Shown here: piece after piece, positions 1 to 7,173 of the stretch | Layout of the letters: the number at the start of each line of letters is the position of its first letter | How positions within the stretch are numbered: the stretch's first letter is position 1 | Origin: Microcaldota archaeon | GTDB taxonomy: Archaea > Iainarchaeota > Iainarchaeia > JAADDC01 | Direction of reading: 5' to 3' | DNA length: 20,369 bases | NCBI GenBank assembly: GCA_027043825.1 | Contig: JALUER010000011.1 | Location: forward strand, 1 to 20,369 | Program-made: the position numbers and the translations under genes | The notes under the pieces: generated by a model | What the model saw: only the letters and a program-made list of their open reading frames with translations | Databases searched by the model: none | Told to the model about the DNA's origin: nothing

Positions 1-828
1 GTAGAAGAGAACGTTAAACCGGATCTTTTCGTGGAGCCAGAGGGCCGTGGGGACAACGTTCGCCTCGGGAGAGAAATTATCATTGTAGTTGTTGGATGCC
101 TCCTCCAAGACGTTCCGGAGGAAGAGGGTTTCCTCGGTAATGGGGTAGACTACAACGCTTCTCCCAGCAAGGGAGAGGTGTCTCCCATCGAAGGAGAAGT
201 TCAGGGAAAACACGTGGACGTCGTCCTCCAGGGCTTCGAGTAGGAGGCCCGAAAAAGACGGGTCGGTCTCAACATTGGCCGAAACTGTTCGAATCTTCCC
301 GCTCATGGTAAGGAAGAGGAGGGAGGATGGGGAATGGCCGATGAGCTCCCTCAAGTGGCGACGCCCCCTTTCCGTGGGGGCGTCCGGGAAGAGACCCACA
401 TCCCCCTCGAAGAGGGTACAGCCCTTCACTTCCAGGGGACGGGCGTGGTCCCGGTAGACGAGGAGGAAGTCGATACGGCTATCCCCGAGCTTTACCTCCT
501 TTCCATACCCCACCACGTCCCTGAACTCGGGGACGGCCCCCTCCTCGATAAGCCTCTCCACGATAGGGGAGTGGTGGCCAGAGTTGGTAAAGACCCAGCC
601 ATAGGGAGGACGTTGCACGGCAACCAGTTCGTAGGGGAGTTTCCCTCCCTCCTTGGGGCGGACGAGGACCCTCGCGCCGGGGACGAGGAGCTCTCCGAGC
701 CTCCCCGAGTCCCGGACGTGGACCCTGACCTCCTTCCCATCGAGGAGAACAACGGCGGTAAACCGGTTGGGCCGGTCGATAAAAAGGGCCTCCTCGAGTT
801 TACTAAAAGATAGGAGGGGGTGGCCCAT
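1..828 (-). CDS. sfsA: SfsA-family protein, partial (continues past left edge)
   Basis: The minus strand is open from an ATG at 828 to base 1 (276 codons, no stop), so the 3' end lies outside the window. SfsA-family landmarks appear in order: residues 16-24 FIDRPNRFT, then HVRDSGRLGELLVPGARVLV (37-56), SRIDFLLVY (117-125), LEVKGCTLFEG (132-142) and FPDAPTERGRRHLREL (147-162). The family has an N-terminal OB-like domain and a nuclease-like core with conserved D, E and K, seen here as D120, E133 and K135. Its cellular role is unsettled; the name 'sugar fermentation stimulation' comes from E. coli genetics, and DNA binding or nuclease activity has been proposed. Usual length is about 230-240 residues. 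The family match ends near residue 228, and at least 48 further residues (rich in N and hydrophobics) follow. The start lies 1 nt after the stop of the upstream membrane-protein gene, so the two are probably co-transcribed. Family assignment is firm; function is not. Confidence 0.88.
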   Translation of the reverse strand, partial: MGHPLLSFSKLEEALFIDRPNRFTAVVLLDGKEVRVHVRDSGRLGELLVPGARVLVRPKEGGKLPYELVAVQRPPYGWVFTNSGHHSPIVERLIEEGAVPEFRDVVGYGKEVKLGDSRIDFLLVYRDHARPLEVKGCTLFEGDVGLFPDAPTERGRRHLRELIGHSPSSLLFLTMSGKIRTVSANVETDPSFSGLLLEALEDDVHVFSLNFSFDGRHLSLAGRSVVVYPITEETLFLRNVLEEASNNYNDNFSPEANVVPTALWLHEKIRFNVLFY

Positions 829-829
829 T

Positions 830-1810
830 CTAATTCCCTTGTTTGAGCTCGGGGAAGAAGGACAGTAGCTTGTTTTCTATCCTCAGGAGGTGGGGCCTCA
901 AGGACCCGTCGCCACCGAGCTCCTCCTTGGCCTTACTAAGGAGCTCGTAATATACCTTGGCCCTGTGGTAGTCCTTGGCTGATGGCCGGCGCTTTCGGAG
1001 TATATCATCCACGTGTTTCTCAAAGTATATCCAGAAGCGTGGGTCGTTCTTTCTTTCGCTTAGCTCTTTTTCGAGCTTGCTCTTGAGAATTTCTATGTCT
1101 CGGGGCTTTCTCTTTCTTCGGATCCTACCAAGGAACTCCCTGACCCGCTTCTTCACTGCTGAGTAAGCAGCCATGTTGGAAGCAATTGTCCCGAAGCCTG
1201 CAGCAGCGGAGAGGTAGGCGAGAGCAGGGTTGACCACGCCGAGGGGCATGGACAGTCCAAGAAGCACACCACCGAGGGTGGTGGAGGCCTGACCAAGCCT
1301 TCCCACGTACTTCCTGAAGTTATTATAGCCCTTGGCATGCTCCTGGGCCTCCTTTCTATCAGCCACGTCCGCCCTTTTAAGGGTTCTAAGCACCTCAGTG
1401 TGTTCTACTTCTCCCTCCAGGGCCTCTGTAAGTGAATGGGCCACCCTCTTCTCCCCTTCGAGTTTTTCCTGTATCTTGTTGTGGAGGTAAGTCCGGAAGT
1501 CTTCTGCGTGCCGGAGGGTATGACCAAGACCGCCAAAGGCGAATATGGACGCAACAGGCACGGCAAGAAGCGGGTTGACCGCGACAAGACCTATACTGGC
1601 GAGGGTTCCAAGTAATCCCAGCTTATAGCCCCGCTCCTGCTCGCGAACGCTTTCTGTGTACTTTTTCCACAGGTCTTCAACGTCTTCATTGGTGAGGATC
1701 ACTCCATACCTGTGGGCCTTCTGGGTGACGTAGTCGATGAAGCGCTGGCTCGGTCTCTTGGACACCTCTTCTTTCCGTGAGAAAAGGCCTTTCAGCCGTT
1801 TCACTACCAT
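830..1810 (-). CDS. Hypothetical membrane-associated protein with two Gly/Ala-rich hydrophobic segments
   Basis: This 326-residue protein matches no family I recognise. Two long hydrophobic, glycine/alanine-rich stretches (about 64-98 and 173-213) could each form a membrane hairpin. They are separated by a charged helical region (about 100-165). The flanks are very basic (RRKRKPR near 231-237, and KRLKGLFSRKEE at the start). The C-terminal 90 residues look like a soluble, charged helical domain. No catalytic motif is visible. The ATG at 1810 sits about 25 nt downstream of a TATA-like box, which fits a leaderless mRNA. The gene is divergent from sufC and lies 1 nt upstream of the SfsA-family gene, suggesting a two-gene operon. 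A membrane-shaping or scaffold role is possible from composition alone, but this is speculation. Confidence 0.8.
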   Translation of the reverse strand: MVVKRLKGLFSRKEEVSKRPSQRFIDYVTQKAHRYGVILTNEDVEDLWKKYTESVREQERGYKLGLLGTLASIGLVAVNPLLAVPVASIFAFGGLGHTLRHAEDFRTYLHNKIQEKLEGEKRVAHSLTEALEGEVEHTEVLRTLKRADVADRKEAQEHAKGYNNFRKYVGRLGQASTTLGGVLLGLSMPLGVVNPALAYLSAAAGFGTIASNMAAYSAVKKRVREFLGRIRRKRKPRDIEILKSKLEKELSERKNDPRFWIYFEKHVDDILRKRRPSAKDYHRAKVYYELLSKAKEELGGDGSLRPHLLRIENKLLSFFPELKQGN

Positions 1811-1828
1811 GAAGTAAAAATTGGGGCG

Positions 1829-1839
1829 CTATTATATAA
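1829..1839 (-). promoter_or_regulatory. TATA-like promoter of the 830-1810 gene
   Basis: On the minus strand the sequence reads CTTATATAAT, centred about 25 nt upstream of the ATG at 1810. At archaeal TATA spacing, transcription would start at or next to the start codon. There is no Shine-Dalgarno-like sequence in the gap, consistent with a leaderless transcript. Confidence 0.6.
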
Positions 1840-1852
1840 GGCTTGCCCCCAC

Positions 1853-1863
1853 CCTTTTAAACA
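1853..1863 (+). promoter_or_regulatory. TATA-like promoter of the suf operon
   Basis: CTTTTAAACA is centred about 27 nt upstream of the sufC ATG at 1886, the expected archaeal TATA distance for a leaderless message. It is separate from the divergent box near 1834, so this intergenic region carries two promoters back to back. Confidence 0.55.
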
Positions 1864-1885
1864 ACTTAACACCGTTAATTTTTCC

Positions 1886-2536
1886 ATGCTGGAAGTCGTA
1901 GACCTCCACGCCCGGGTAGAGGGAAAGGAGGTCCTGAAGGGCGTGAACCTCTCCCTGAGGGAAGGAGATATAGTAGTCCTGACCGGCCCCAACGGGAGCG
2001 GAAAGAGCACCCTCGCCCGGGCCATAGCAGGGGACGAGAGGGTCGAGATAACGAAGGGGGATGTACTCCTGGACGGAGAGAGCATATTGGGCCTGACGCC
2101 AGAAGAACGGTTTAAGAAGGGGGTGTTTCTCACCTTCCAAGCACCACCGGAGTTTGAAGGGATACCTGTTGGTTCCTTCCTCTTGAGGATATCCGGAAAA
2201 GGGGAAAGGGAGGCCCTGGAGGAGCTCAAGGAGCTCGTAGAGAAATTAGGGCTTCCAAAGAACGTCCTTTTCAGGGAACTGCATAGAGGGCTCTCTGGAG
2301 GGGAGAAGAAGAGACTGGAGCTCCTGCAGGCCCTCTTCCTGAAGCCCCGTTTCGTCATCCTTGACGAGATAGACAGCGGTGTTGACATAGAAAGTATCGA
2401 GAAGATCGTCGAGCTGGTGAAAGAGCTGGCAAGGGATGGGAGTGGTATCTTATACATAACCCACAATCCCCGCTCCCTGGAGCTCTTGGGAAGATACCGA
2501 GTCCTCCGGATGGAGGAGGGGAGGATCATAGGATGA
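1886..2536 (+). CDS. sufC: Fe-S cluster assembly ATPase SufC
   Basis: SufC is the ABC-type ATPase of the SUF Fe-S assembly complex; ATP-driven dimerisation reshapes the SufB-SufD scaffold. All ABC motifs are present: Walker A GPNGSGKST (34-42), Q-loop Q85, signature LSGGEKKR (136-143), Walker B FVILDE (156-161), D-loop SGVD (164-167) and switch H193. The sequence around EIDSGVDIE is typical of SufC rather than of transporter ATPases. There is no transmembrane partner nearby. At 216 residues it is shorter than the E. coli protein (about 248). It is the first gene of sufC-sufB-sufD, and its TGA overlaps the sufB ATG (ATGA at 2533-2536), implying translational coupling. No transcriptional regulator gene accompanies the operon. 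The start is supported by the TATA box about 27 nt upstream. Confidence 0.96.
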   Translation: MLEVVDLHARVEGKEVLKGVNLSLREGDIVVLTGPNGSGKSTLARAIAGDERVEITKGDVLLDGESILGLTPEERFKKGVFLTFQAPPEFEGIPVGSFLLRISGKGEREALEELKELVEKLGLPKNVLFRELHRGLSGGEKKRLELLQALFLKPRFVILDEIDSGVDIESIEKIVELVKELARDGSGILYITHNPRSLELLGRYRVLRMEEGRIIG

Positions 2537-3858
2537 TAACGAAGGGCTCTATCAGTCGGTCCTTCGTGGAGGGGTTGAGCAGGGAAAAGGGTGAGCCAGA
2601 GTGGATGAGGAGGCTCCGCCTACAGGCACTGGAGCTCTTCGAGAGGCTGTCCGACCCACTCTGGTTGAAGGGAATTGATGAGATCGATCTGGACGAACTC
2701 GTGCTCTACGAAAAGGTAGACGCCAGGGCAACCTCGTGGGACGAACTACCCCCGGAGATAAGGAGGTTCTACGAGGAGTTAAACCTTCCCGAGCAAGAGA
2801 AGAAGTTCTTGGCAGGACTGGCCACCTCCTACGACAGCGAAATGGTGTACTACAATGCCAAGAAGTTCCTGGAAGAGAAGGGCGTTGTCGTGCTGCCGAT
2901 GGAAGAGGCCGTAAAGAGGTACCCGGATCTGGTAAGAAGGTACTTCGGAAAGGTCTTTCCGCCCGCAGAGCACCGATACTCTGCCCTCCACTATGCACTG
3001 TGGAGCGGAGGTGTCTTCGTATACGTTCCCCCTGGGGTCAAGGTGACCTTCCCCGTCGAGGCTTTCTTCCTGGTAGCCAATGAGATGGTGGCCCAGTTTG
3101 AACACACCCTCATCGTGGTAGGAGAAAACGCCTTCCTCCACTTCATCGAGGGCTGTTCATCCCCCCAGTTCAGGAAGTTTGCATTCCACGACGGGGTAGT
3201 AGAAGCTTACGTCCACAGGGGTGGTCACCTAAAGTTCACAACGGTGCAAAACTGGAGCAGGGACCTGATAAACTTCAATAACAAGAGGGCCATCGTGGAA
3301 GAGGGTGGAAGAGTAGAATGGGTGGAGGGATCCTTTGGTTCAAGGGCTTCCTACGTCTACCCGTCTTTCATCCTGAGAGACGGGGCGTCAGTAGACGTGA
3401 GGGCCTTCACCATCGCCCACGGAGGGGAGTGGAAGGAGGGAGGCGTCAAGCTGTTCCACGTGGGGAAGGATACGAGAAGCCACGTGGTTTCCAAGTCGGT
3501 ATCATCCTCCGATGGAGTCAGCGTCTTCCGGGGACTCCTGAGGGTGAATAAAGGTGCTACAGGTTCCAGATCCTCCATGTCCTGCGATTCACTCCTCCTC
3601 GATGAAGAGAGCAAGGCCTTCACGTACCCCCACAACCAGGTTGAGGAACCCACGGCAAGGGTCTCTTACGAGGCCACCACCTCCTTTCTAAGGGAGGATC
3701 AACTCTTCTACCTGAGGAGTAGGGGGCTCGACGAAGACTCTGCCAAGGCCCTCATCGTGTCGGGCTTTCTCTCGGATGTTATCTCGTACCTGCCACCCGA
3801 ATATGCATCCGTGTTCAGAAGGGTGCTCGAGCTGGACTTCAGGGGGAGTGTGGGATGA
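2533..3858 (+). CDS. sufB: Fe-S cluster assembly scaffold SufB
   Basis: SufB is the main scaffold on which the Fe-S cluster is built, with SufC and SufD. The protein has 441 residues against about 495 in E. coli. From family knowledge, the sulfur-transfer cysteine (E. coli C405) corresponds to C351 in SMSCDSLLL. The partner glutamate corresponds to E380 in YEATTS. The tunnel residues Q and W match VQNW (Q239, W241), the lysine in KRA is K251, and the inner cysteine is C208 (EGCSS). The end, with DQLFYLRSRG (389-398), is the standard SufB/SufD C-terminal helix region. By eye, the E. coli R226/N228 positions are L and A here, and the histidine before E434 is a tyrosine. C351 plus the length argue for SufB rather than SufD. 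It is coupled by ATGA overlaps to sufC upstream and sufD downstream. Confidence 0.95.
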   Translation: MITKGSISRSFVEGLSREKGEPEWMRRLRLQALELFERLSDPLWLKGIDEIDLDELVLYEKVDARATSWDELPPEIRRFYEELNLPEQEKKFLAGLATSYDSEMVYYNAKKFLEEKGVVVLPMEEAVKRYPDLVRRYFGKVFPPAEHRYSALHYALWSGGVFVYVPPGVKVTFPVEAFFLVANEMVAQFEHTLIVVGENAFLHFIEGCSSPQFRKFAFHDGVVEAYVHRGGHLKFTTVQNWSRDLINFNNKRAIVEEGGRVEWVEGSFGSRASYVYPSFILRDGASVDVRAFTIAHGGEWKEGGVKLFHVGKDTRSHVVSKSVSSSDGVSVFRGLLRVNKGATGSRSSMSCDSLLLDEESKAFTYPHNQVEEPTARVSYEATTSFLREDQLFYLRSRGLDEDSAKALIVSGFLSDVISYLPPEYASVFRRVLELDFRGSVG

Positions 3859-4679
3859 GAGTCGCCGACTCACCGACCATCAAGTACTACACCCGCTGGG
3901 AGTTGTTCGAAGAGGCCAAGAAGAAAAAGGGAAAGGTAGAGGTATTGGGAGCGGAAAAGCAGGGAGAGGTGTTCAGTGTCGAAGGAAAGAGGGTGGAGAT
4001 AAGGACTGTAGAGGGGACGGGACACGCTCACGTAGAGGGGAATGTTAAAGAACGGCTCTTCATCGTAGAGGACTCGACAAGGGGTCCCCTCTTCGTCACG
4101 GGGAGGATCCAGGGCAAGGGAGAGGTATTCCACCTAATTCGGGGAGGCAACATCCACTACTCTCATTGGGAGGTGAAGGGGAACCTGGTGGTCCGTACCC
4201 TCCTGGTGGGAAGAGAGATATACCTGAGGTACGACGGGGAGGGGAGGCTGAGGCTCTACGGCGTCTCCCTGCCGGGTCGGTCCGACGTGAACCACCACCT
4301 CACCGCCGGTGACATCGAGAACGTCCACCTCCTCGTCCCGGACGACTCTTCCTTCCTCGTCCACCGCCCCCTGGTGAAATTGGGGAAGGGGGGAAGTGCC
4401 CACGTGGAGACACGCTTCCTCCCGGGTGGCCTCGTCGTGGCAGTCCCCTCGGTGGAGGTCTATACTTCCGAGGTAGAAACCGCCTCCCACTCGGTCAAGG
4501 ACCTCTCCTTTACAGGGGATCAGCTCTTCTACTTGAGAAGCAGAGGGCTCACACCCCATGAAGCCAGGTCGCTCCTGATCGAGGAGACCATGAAGTTCCT
4601 CCTGGGAGGTCTCTACGAAGAGGCCCGGACCATCCTTCAGACGGTGCCCAGCTTGAGGCCCACCAGGAACCCACCATAG
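3855..4679 (+). CDS. sufD: SufB/SufD-family scaffold protein, SufD-like
   Basis: This is the third gene of the suf operon, starting on an ATGA overlap with sufB (3855-3858). At 274 residues it is short for SufD (E. coli about 423) and lacks most of the N-terminal helical domain, keeping the beta-helix core and C-terminal helices. The C-terminal signature DQLFYLRSRGL (222-232) is clear. H212 in TASHS lines up with the SufD histidine (E. coli H360) that faces the SufB cysteine at the cluster-building interface. No cysteine occurs at the SufB C405 position, so SufD fits better than a second SufB. The C-terminal 14 codons overlap the convergent DedA-like gene by 43 nt. It could also be described as the smaller paralogue of an archaeal minimal SUF system. 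Confidence 0.9.
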   Translation: MRVADSPTIKYYTRWELFEEAKKKKGKVEVLGAEKQGEVFSVEGKRVEIRTVEGTGHAHVEGNVKERLFIVEDSTRGPLFVTGRIQGKGEVFHLIRGGNIHYSHWEVKGNLVVRTLLVGREIYLRYDGEGRLRLYGVSLPGRSDVNHHLTAGDIENVHLLVPDDSSFLVHRPLVKLGKGGSAHVETRFLPGGLVVAVPSVEVYTSEVETASHSVKDLSFTGDQLFYLRSRGLTPHEARSLLIEETMKFLLGGLYEEARTILQTVPSLRPTRNPP

Positions 4680-5110
4680 GCGGCCAATAGGTACTTGAGG
4701 AACTTCCCTATGGCCGTGGCCACGAGGAATTTCAGGTAGTCGTACCGGGCCATCCCCGCCAGGAGTCCGGCCACCTCATCAGGGACAAAGGGAAGGGCTG
4801 CGACCAGGACCACGGCCCAGAAGCCGTATTTCTTGAAGACAGCTTCCCAGTAGGTAATGAGATGCTTGTATCTTCTCTCTATGGCTTTTTTGGACCCGAG
4901 CCCAACTACATAGGCCGGACTCTCACCAAGGGCCCCGGCTATGGAAGCAACAAGCGCCGAGACGAGGGGATTGAGGCCCAGCGCCGCCGCCAGGGAGACG
5001 TAGGTGAAGGTGGGGATCCCCACGAAGAAGGTAAGGCTGGTTATGAGGACGGCCATGAAGACGCCGAAGTAGCCAAAACTAACGAGGTACTCCTGAAAGG
5101 GGACGCTCAT
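4637..5110 (-). CDS. DedA/VTT-domain (SNARE-associated) membrane protein
   Basis: This 157-residue, strongly hydrophobic protein has the VTT/DedA layout. A re-entrant segment FFVGIPTFTYVSLAAALGLNP (about 28-48) is followed by the glycine-rich ALGESPAYVVGLGSKKA (about 60-76). Then come the second re-entrant motif PFVPDEVAGLLAGMARY (about 106-122) and a C-terminal membrane helix. DedA-family proteins are implicated in lipid translocation and envelope homeostasis. The paired re-entrant loops with an acidic residue (E64 in GES, D and E in PDEVAG) are the expected signature. It is shorter than bacterial DedA (about 200 residues). It is the last gene of the dphB operon, overlapping the upstream gene by ATGA (5107-5110), and its 3' end overlaps sufD. 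Lipid flipping is inferred from family and from the nearby CDP-alcohol transferase. Confidence 0.8.
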   Translation of the reverse strand: MSVPFQEYLVSFGYFGVFMAVLITSLTFFVGIPTFTYVSLAAALGLNPLVSALVASIAGALGESPAYVVGLGSKKAIERRYKHLITYWEAVFKKYGFWAVVLVAALPFVPDEVAGLLAGMARYDYLKFLVATAIGKFLKYLLAAYGGFLVGLKLGTV

Positions 5111-5517
5111 CCCACCTTCACCCTCTTGTAGACTACTCTTGTCTCCCCAGGAAAGGAAACAAAGACCCTGAGGAGGTGATCCCCGTAGGAGGCGTTTTCA
5201 TCTACCGTGAAGGGAATCTTGAGGGTCTGAGTTCCCCGGGGAGGCACCGTGAGTAGGTGGGGAGAGTAGTTCAGCTCCACCTCACTATCTGGTGCGTCAG
5301 AGGAGACGAGGACACCCGTGAGGGGTGAGGAAGAGAGGTTGTAAACCTCCACCCAGAGAACACCGTTTCCTCCCCGGGTATAAACAGGCTTGTCGGTCTT
5401 CAGGTTTACGCCAGTGGGTGGTGGAAGAAGGAAGTATATCTCTGCAGCAAGGAGAAGGACGAGGACACCGAGAACTACCTTCCTCCTGTCGATAACACTC
5501 TCATCATAGATTCCCAT
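5107..5517 (-). CDS. Membrane-anchored protein with a single extracytoplasmic beta-sandwich domain
   Basis: This 136-residue protein has a short N-terminal cytoplasmic segment ending in RRK, then one hydrophobic helix (about 14-31, KVVLGVLVLLLAAEIYFLL) that acts as a signal anchor. The remainder is a beta-rich domain of about 100 residues. The pattern VDLKTDKPVYTRGG...VEVYNLSSSPL...VPPRGTQTLKIPF resembles CARDB or Ig-like extracellular modules, but I do not claim a specific family. No catalytic motif is seen. It starts 4 nt after the CDP-alcohol phosphatidyltransferase stop and overlaps the DedA-like gene (ATGA), so it is co-translated with two membrane proteins. A structural or accessory role at the cell surface is inferred. 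Confidence 0.72.
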   Translation of the reverse strand: MGIYDESVIDRRKVVLGVLVLLLAAEIYFLLPPPTGVNLKTDKPVYTRGGNGVLWVEVYNLSSSPLTGVLVSSDAPDSEVELNYSPHLLTVPPRGTQTLKIPFTVDENASYGDHLLRVFVSFPGETRVVYKRVKVG

Positions 5518-5521
5518 CCTT

Positions 5522-6094
5522 TCACCTCAACCTGTAGTAGACCCTGAGCATCCTCTGGAGGGCCGTGAAGTGGAAGAGGACCACCATGGCGATCAGACAG
5601 GACTCGGCGTAACCGTAGAAGGCACAGAAAGGGAAGAGGATGGCTATCATTATGAGGCGCTCTCCCCTTTCCATGAGGTCAGGCCAGTCGATGTTATCAA
5701 CCTTCGTCTCCATGGCGGCCCGTGCCTTGGCGTAGGGGATGAGGAGGGCCCCCAAGAGGGCCAGGGTCACCCAGACCCAGAGGCCGGTCCCCAACCCTAT
5801 CCCGAAGAGGAGTATTCCCTCCACGTAACGGTCCACCACAGCGTCGAGGTAGGCCCCCCACTTGGAGGTCCTCTTCGTCAGTCTGGCCACGGCTCCGTCG
5901 AGGGCATCGAGGAAGGCCGCTATGATGGCAAGAAATCCTCCGGCGAACCAGTCCTGTTGGGCGAAGTAGTAGGCGGCGGCGAGGGCGAAGAGGATCGAGA
6001 GAACCGTTATCAGGTTGGGTGGTAGGTGGACGAAAAAGCGGGCCACCTTTCTCATAAAGGGCTCGGTGTGCCTCCGGAACCTGGCGCTTATCAT
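5522..6094 (-). CDS. CDP-alcohol phosphatidyltransferase (archaetidylinositol-phosphate-synthase-like)
   Basis: This 190-residue polytopic membrane enzyme carries the complete CDP-alcohol phosphotransferase motif D63-x2-D66-G67-x2-A70-R71...G80-x3-D84-x3-D88. The four aspartates bind the metal ions that activate the alcohol for attack on a CDP-lipid. In archaea such enzymes make archaetidyl-serine, -glycerol or -inositol phosphate. The downstream YAKARAAME...LMERGERLIMIAI stretch (about 121-152) resembles the archaetidylinositol phosphate synthase group, which would use CDP-archaeol and inositol phosphate. I cannot exclude another alcohol substrate. About five or six membrane helices are predicted by eye. 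The start overlaps the DUF357 stop (ATGA at 6091-6094). Neighbours in the operon are a membrane-anchored beta-domain protein and DedA, consistent with a lipid or envelope theme. Confidence 0.9.
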   Translation of the reverse strand: MISARFRRHTEPFMRKVARFFVHLPPNLITVLSILFALAAAYYFAQQDWFAGGFLAIIAAFLDALDGAVARLTKRTSKWGAYLDAVVDRYVEGILLFGIGLGTGLWVWVTLALLGALLIPYAKARAAMETKVDNIDWPDLMERGERLIMIAILFPFCAFYGYAESCLIAMVVLFHFTALQRMLRVYYRLR

Positions 6095-6393
6095 GGTTCC
6101 ACCATGAAGAGTTTAGGATCTTCTCCTTTTAATATGCCGATCACCACACCCACGTCCAACCAGGCGTGGGCATAGGAGGCCGCCGCCAGGGCGGTGGCAG
6201 GGTCCTTGTCCAGGTAGTACTCCGCGTCGGAGAGGTAGCGGCGCGCCATGTCCACCAAGAGCTCCGCGGTCTTTCTGAGCTCGCTACCTGGAGGGGGAAC
6301 CACCTCCACCAGGGAGAGGGCCCTCCGGGTAATGGAGATGTACCTCTCAGCCCGTTCCCTTACACTTTCCGTGGCTGTGCCGCCTGAGGACAT
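6091..6393 (-). CDS. DUF357 family helical protein
   Basis: This small archaeal protein (100 residues from the ATG at 6393) matches the DUF357 pattern. The sequence RERAERYISITRRAL is followed by YLSDAEYYLDKDPATALAAASYAHAWLDVG, giving an all-helical bundle. Its function is unknown, although the family is widespread in archaea. An ATG further upstream in frame (6510) would add 39 residues of S/R/W-rich sequence that merely reads through the dphB 3' end and does not look like protein. I chose 6393 because a strong Shine-Dalgarno-like GAGGAGGAG lies 7 nt before it. This gives a 47-nt overlap with the end of dphB. The stop overlaps the phosphatidyltransferase start. Confidence 0.85.
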   Translation of the reverse strand: MSSGGTATESVRERAERYISITRRALSLVEVVPPPGSELRKTAELLVDMARRYLSDAEYYLDKDPATALAAASYAHAWLDVGVVIGILKGEDPKLFMVEP

Positions 6394-7123
6394 AGAGGGT
6401 CTCCTCCTCGATGGGGTGTAGGTCCCCGGGGATGATAAGAACGTGGGGTGGTGGCGGGAAAGAGATCTCCATGAGCTCCTCCACCGTCCCCACGAATCGG
6501 AAGCAATCATCCCAGCAGGCCCGGGCTATGCCCACGACTAACTCGGAGAGATCGATGACCCCCCGCTTCAACTCCTTCTCCCAGTACAGGAGCGCTTCCA
6601 GGGCGGTCCTTATGGTGAGGGGCTCTGGGTGGAGGTCCAGGAGGAGGAGGGTGTGGAGGCCGAGGGATCGGTTGGAAGCAATGCGCTCGTAGAAGGATGG
6701 GCTCTGCCTCCAGAGGTAAGGGACGGTGACGGTCCTCCCGAACCGGTAGTGTTCAAAACCCGACAGCGACATGGCCACCGTGTGGATGGAGAGACCCGGG
6801 ACGTAACGAACGTCTATCCCCTCTTTGAGGGCCTCCGTGTAGAGGGAGATGTGCGTGGTGGCGGTGAGGGGGTCACCCACGACGGCCACCGAAACGTTAG
6901 ACACCTTTGCCTCCGATATTATAGCCTTCATGCCGTCCTCGAGGGTGGAGCGGTCCGCCCGCAGGAAGGACTTTCCAACCATGGACTCCCAGGAAGCTAT
7001 CCACTCTTCTGGCACGATGTTCGTGTAGGTATCGAGGTATATCTTGTCACTGAGGGAGAGGACCTTCCTGGCCTCCTCCGTCAGGTGTTCAGGTCGTAGA
7101 CCCAGCCCTACCAGGTTCAACAC
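6347..7123 (-). CDS. dphB: Diphthine synthase DphB
   Basis: DphB uses S-adenosylmethionine to methylate the modified histidine of elongation factor 2 in diphthamide biosynthesis. The 258-residue protein has the tetrapyrrole-methylase-like fold. Motifs are an N-terminal NLVGLGL (3-9), YLDTYTNIVP (29-38), the SAM-binding VVGDPLTATTH (80-90) and VRYVPGLSIHTVAMSLSGFE (105-124), with GRTVTVPY following. These are diagnostic of DphB rather than of precorrin methylases. The length is typical. The start is GTG at 7123, followed by TTG. A TATA-like box centred about 24-26 nt upstream supports it and implies a leaderless mRNA. It is the first gene of a five-gene minus-strand operon and is divergent from trm5, with which it seems to share the TATA element. 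Confidence 0.95.
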   Translation of the reverse strand: MLNLVGLGLRPEHLTEEARKVLSLSDKIYLDTYTNIVPEEWIASWESMVGKSFLRADRSTLEDGMKAIISEAKVSNVSVAVVGDPLTATTHISLYTEALKEGIDVRYVPGLSIHTVAMSLSGFEHYRFGRTVTVPYLWRQSPSFYERIASNRSLGLHTLLLLDLHPEPLTIRTALEALLYWEKELKRGVIDLSELVVGIARACWDDCFRFVGTVEELMEISFPPPPHVLIIPGDLHPIEEETLYVLRRHSHGKCKGTG

Positions 7124-7143
7124 GGAATGATTAGGGTCCCTCC

Positions 7144-7150
7144 TATTTAA
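7144..7150. promoter_or_regulatory. Shared TATA element between dphB and trm5
   Basis: TATTTAA lies near the midpoint of the 50-nt gap between the divergent GTG starts at 7123 and 7174. It is about 24 nt from one and 27 nt from the other. It is the only A/T-rich block in the gap and reads as a TATA box on both strands (TTAAATA on minus), so one element probably serves both leaderless transcripts. Confidence 0.55.
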
Positions 7151-7173
7151 CCCCTTTTCCTCAAGGTAACTCT

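Noticed and set aside
334..813. Plus-strand open frame of 159 codons near the left edge
   Set aside because: It is the antisense shadow of the SfsA-family gene, which is open on the minus strand through the whole region and carries the family motifs.
1804..2529. Minus-strand open frame opposite sufC (241 codons)
   Set aside because: Ser/Arg-rich low-complexity translation typical of an antisense frame; sufC motifs on plus are complete.
6394..6510. Longer N-terminus for the DUF357 protein
   Set aside because: The extra codons only read through dphB. The strong GAGGAGGAG signal and the start of family similarity both favour 6393.
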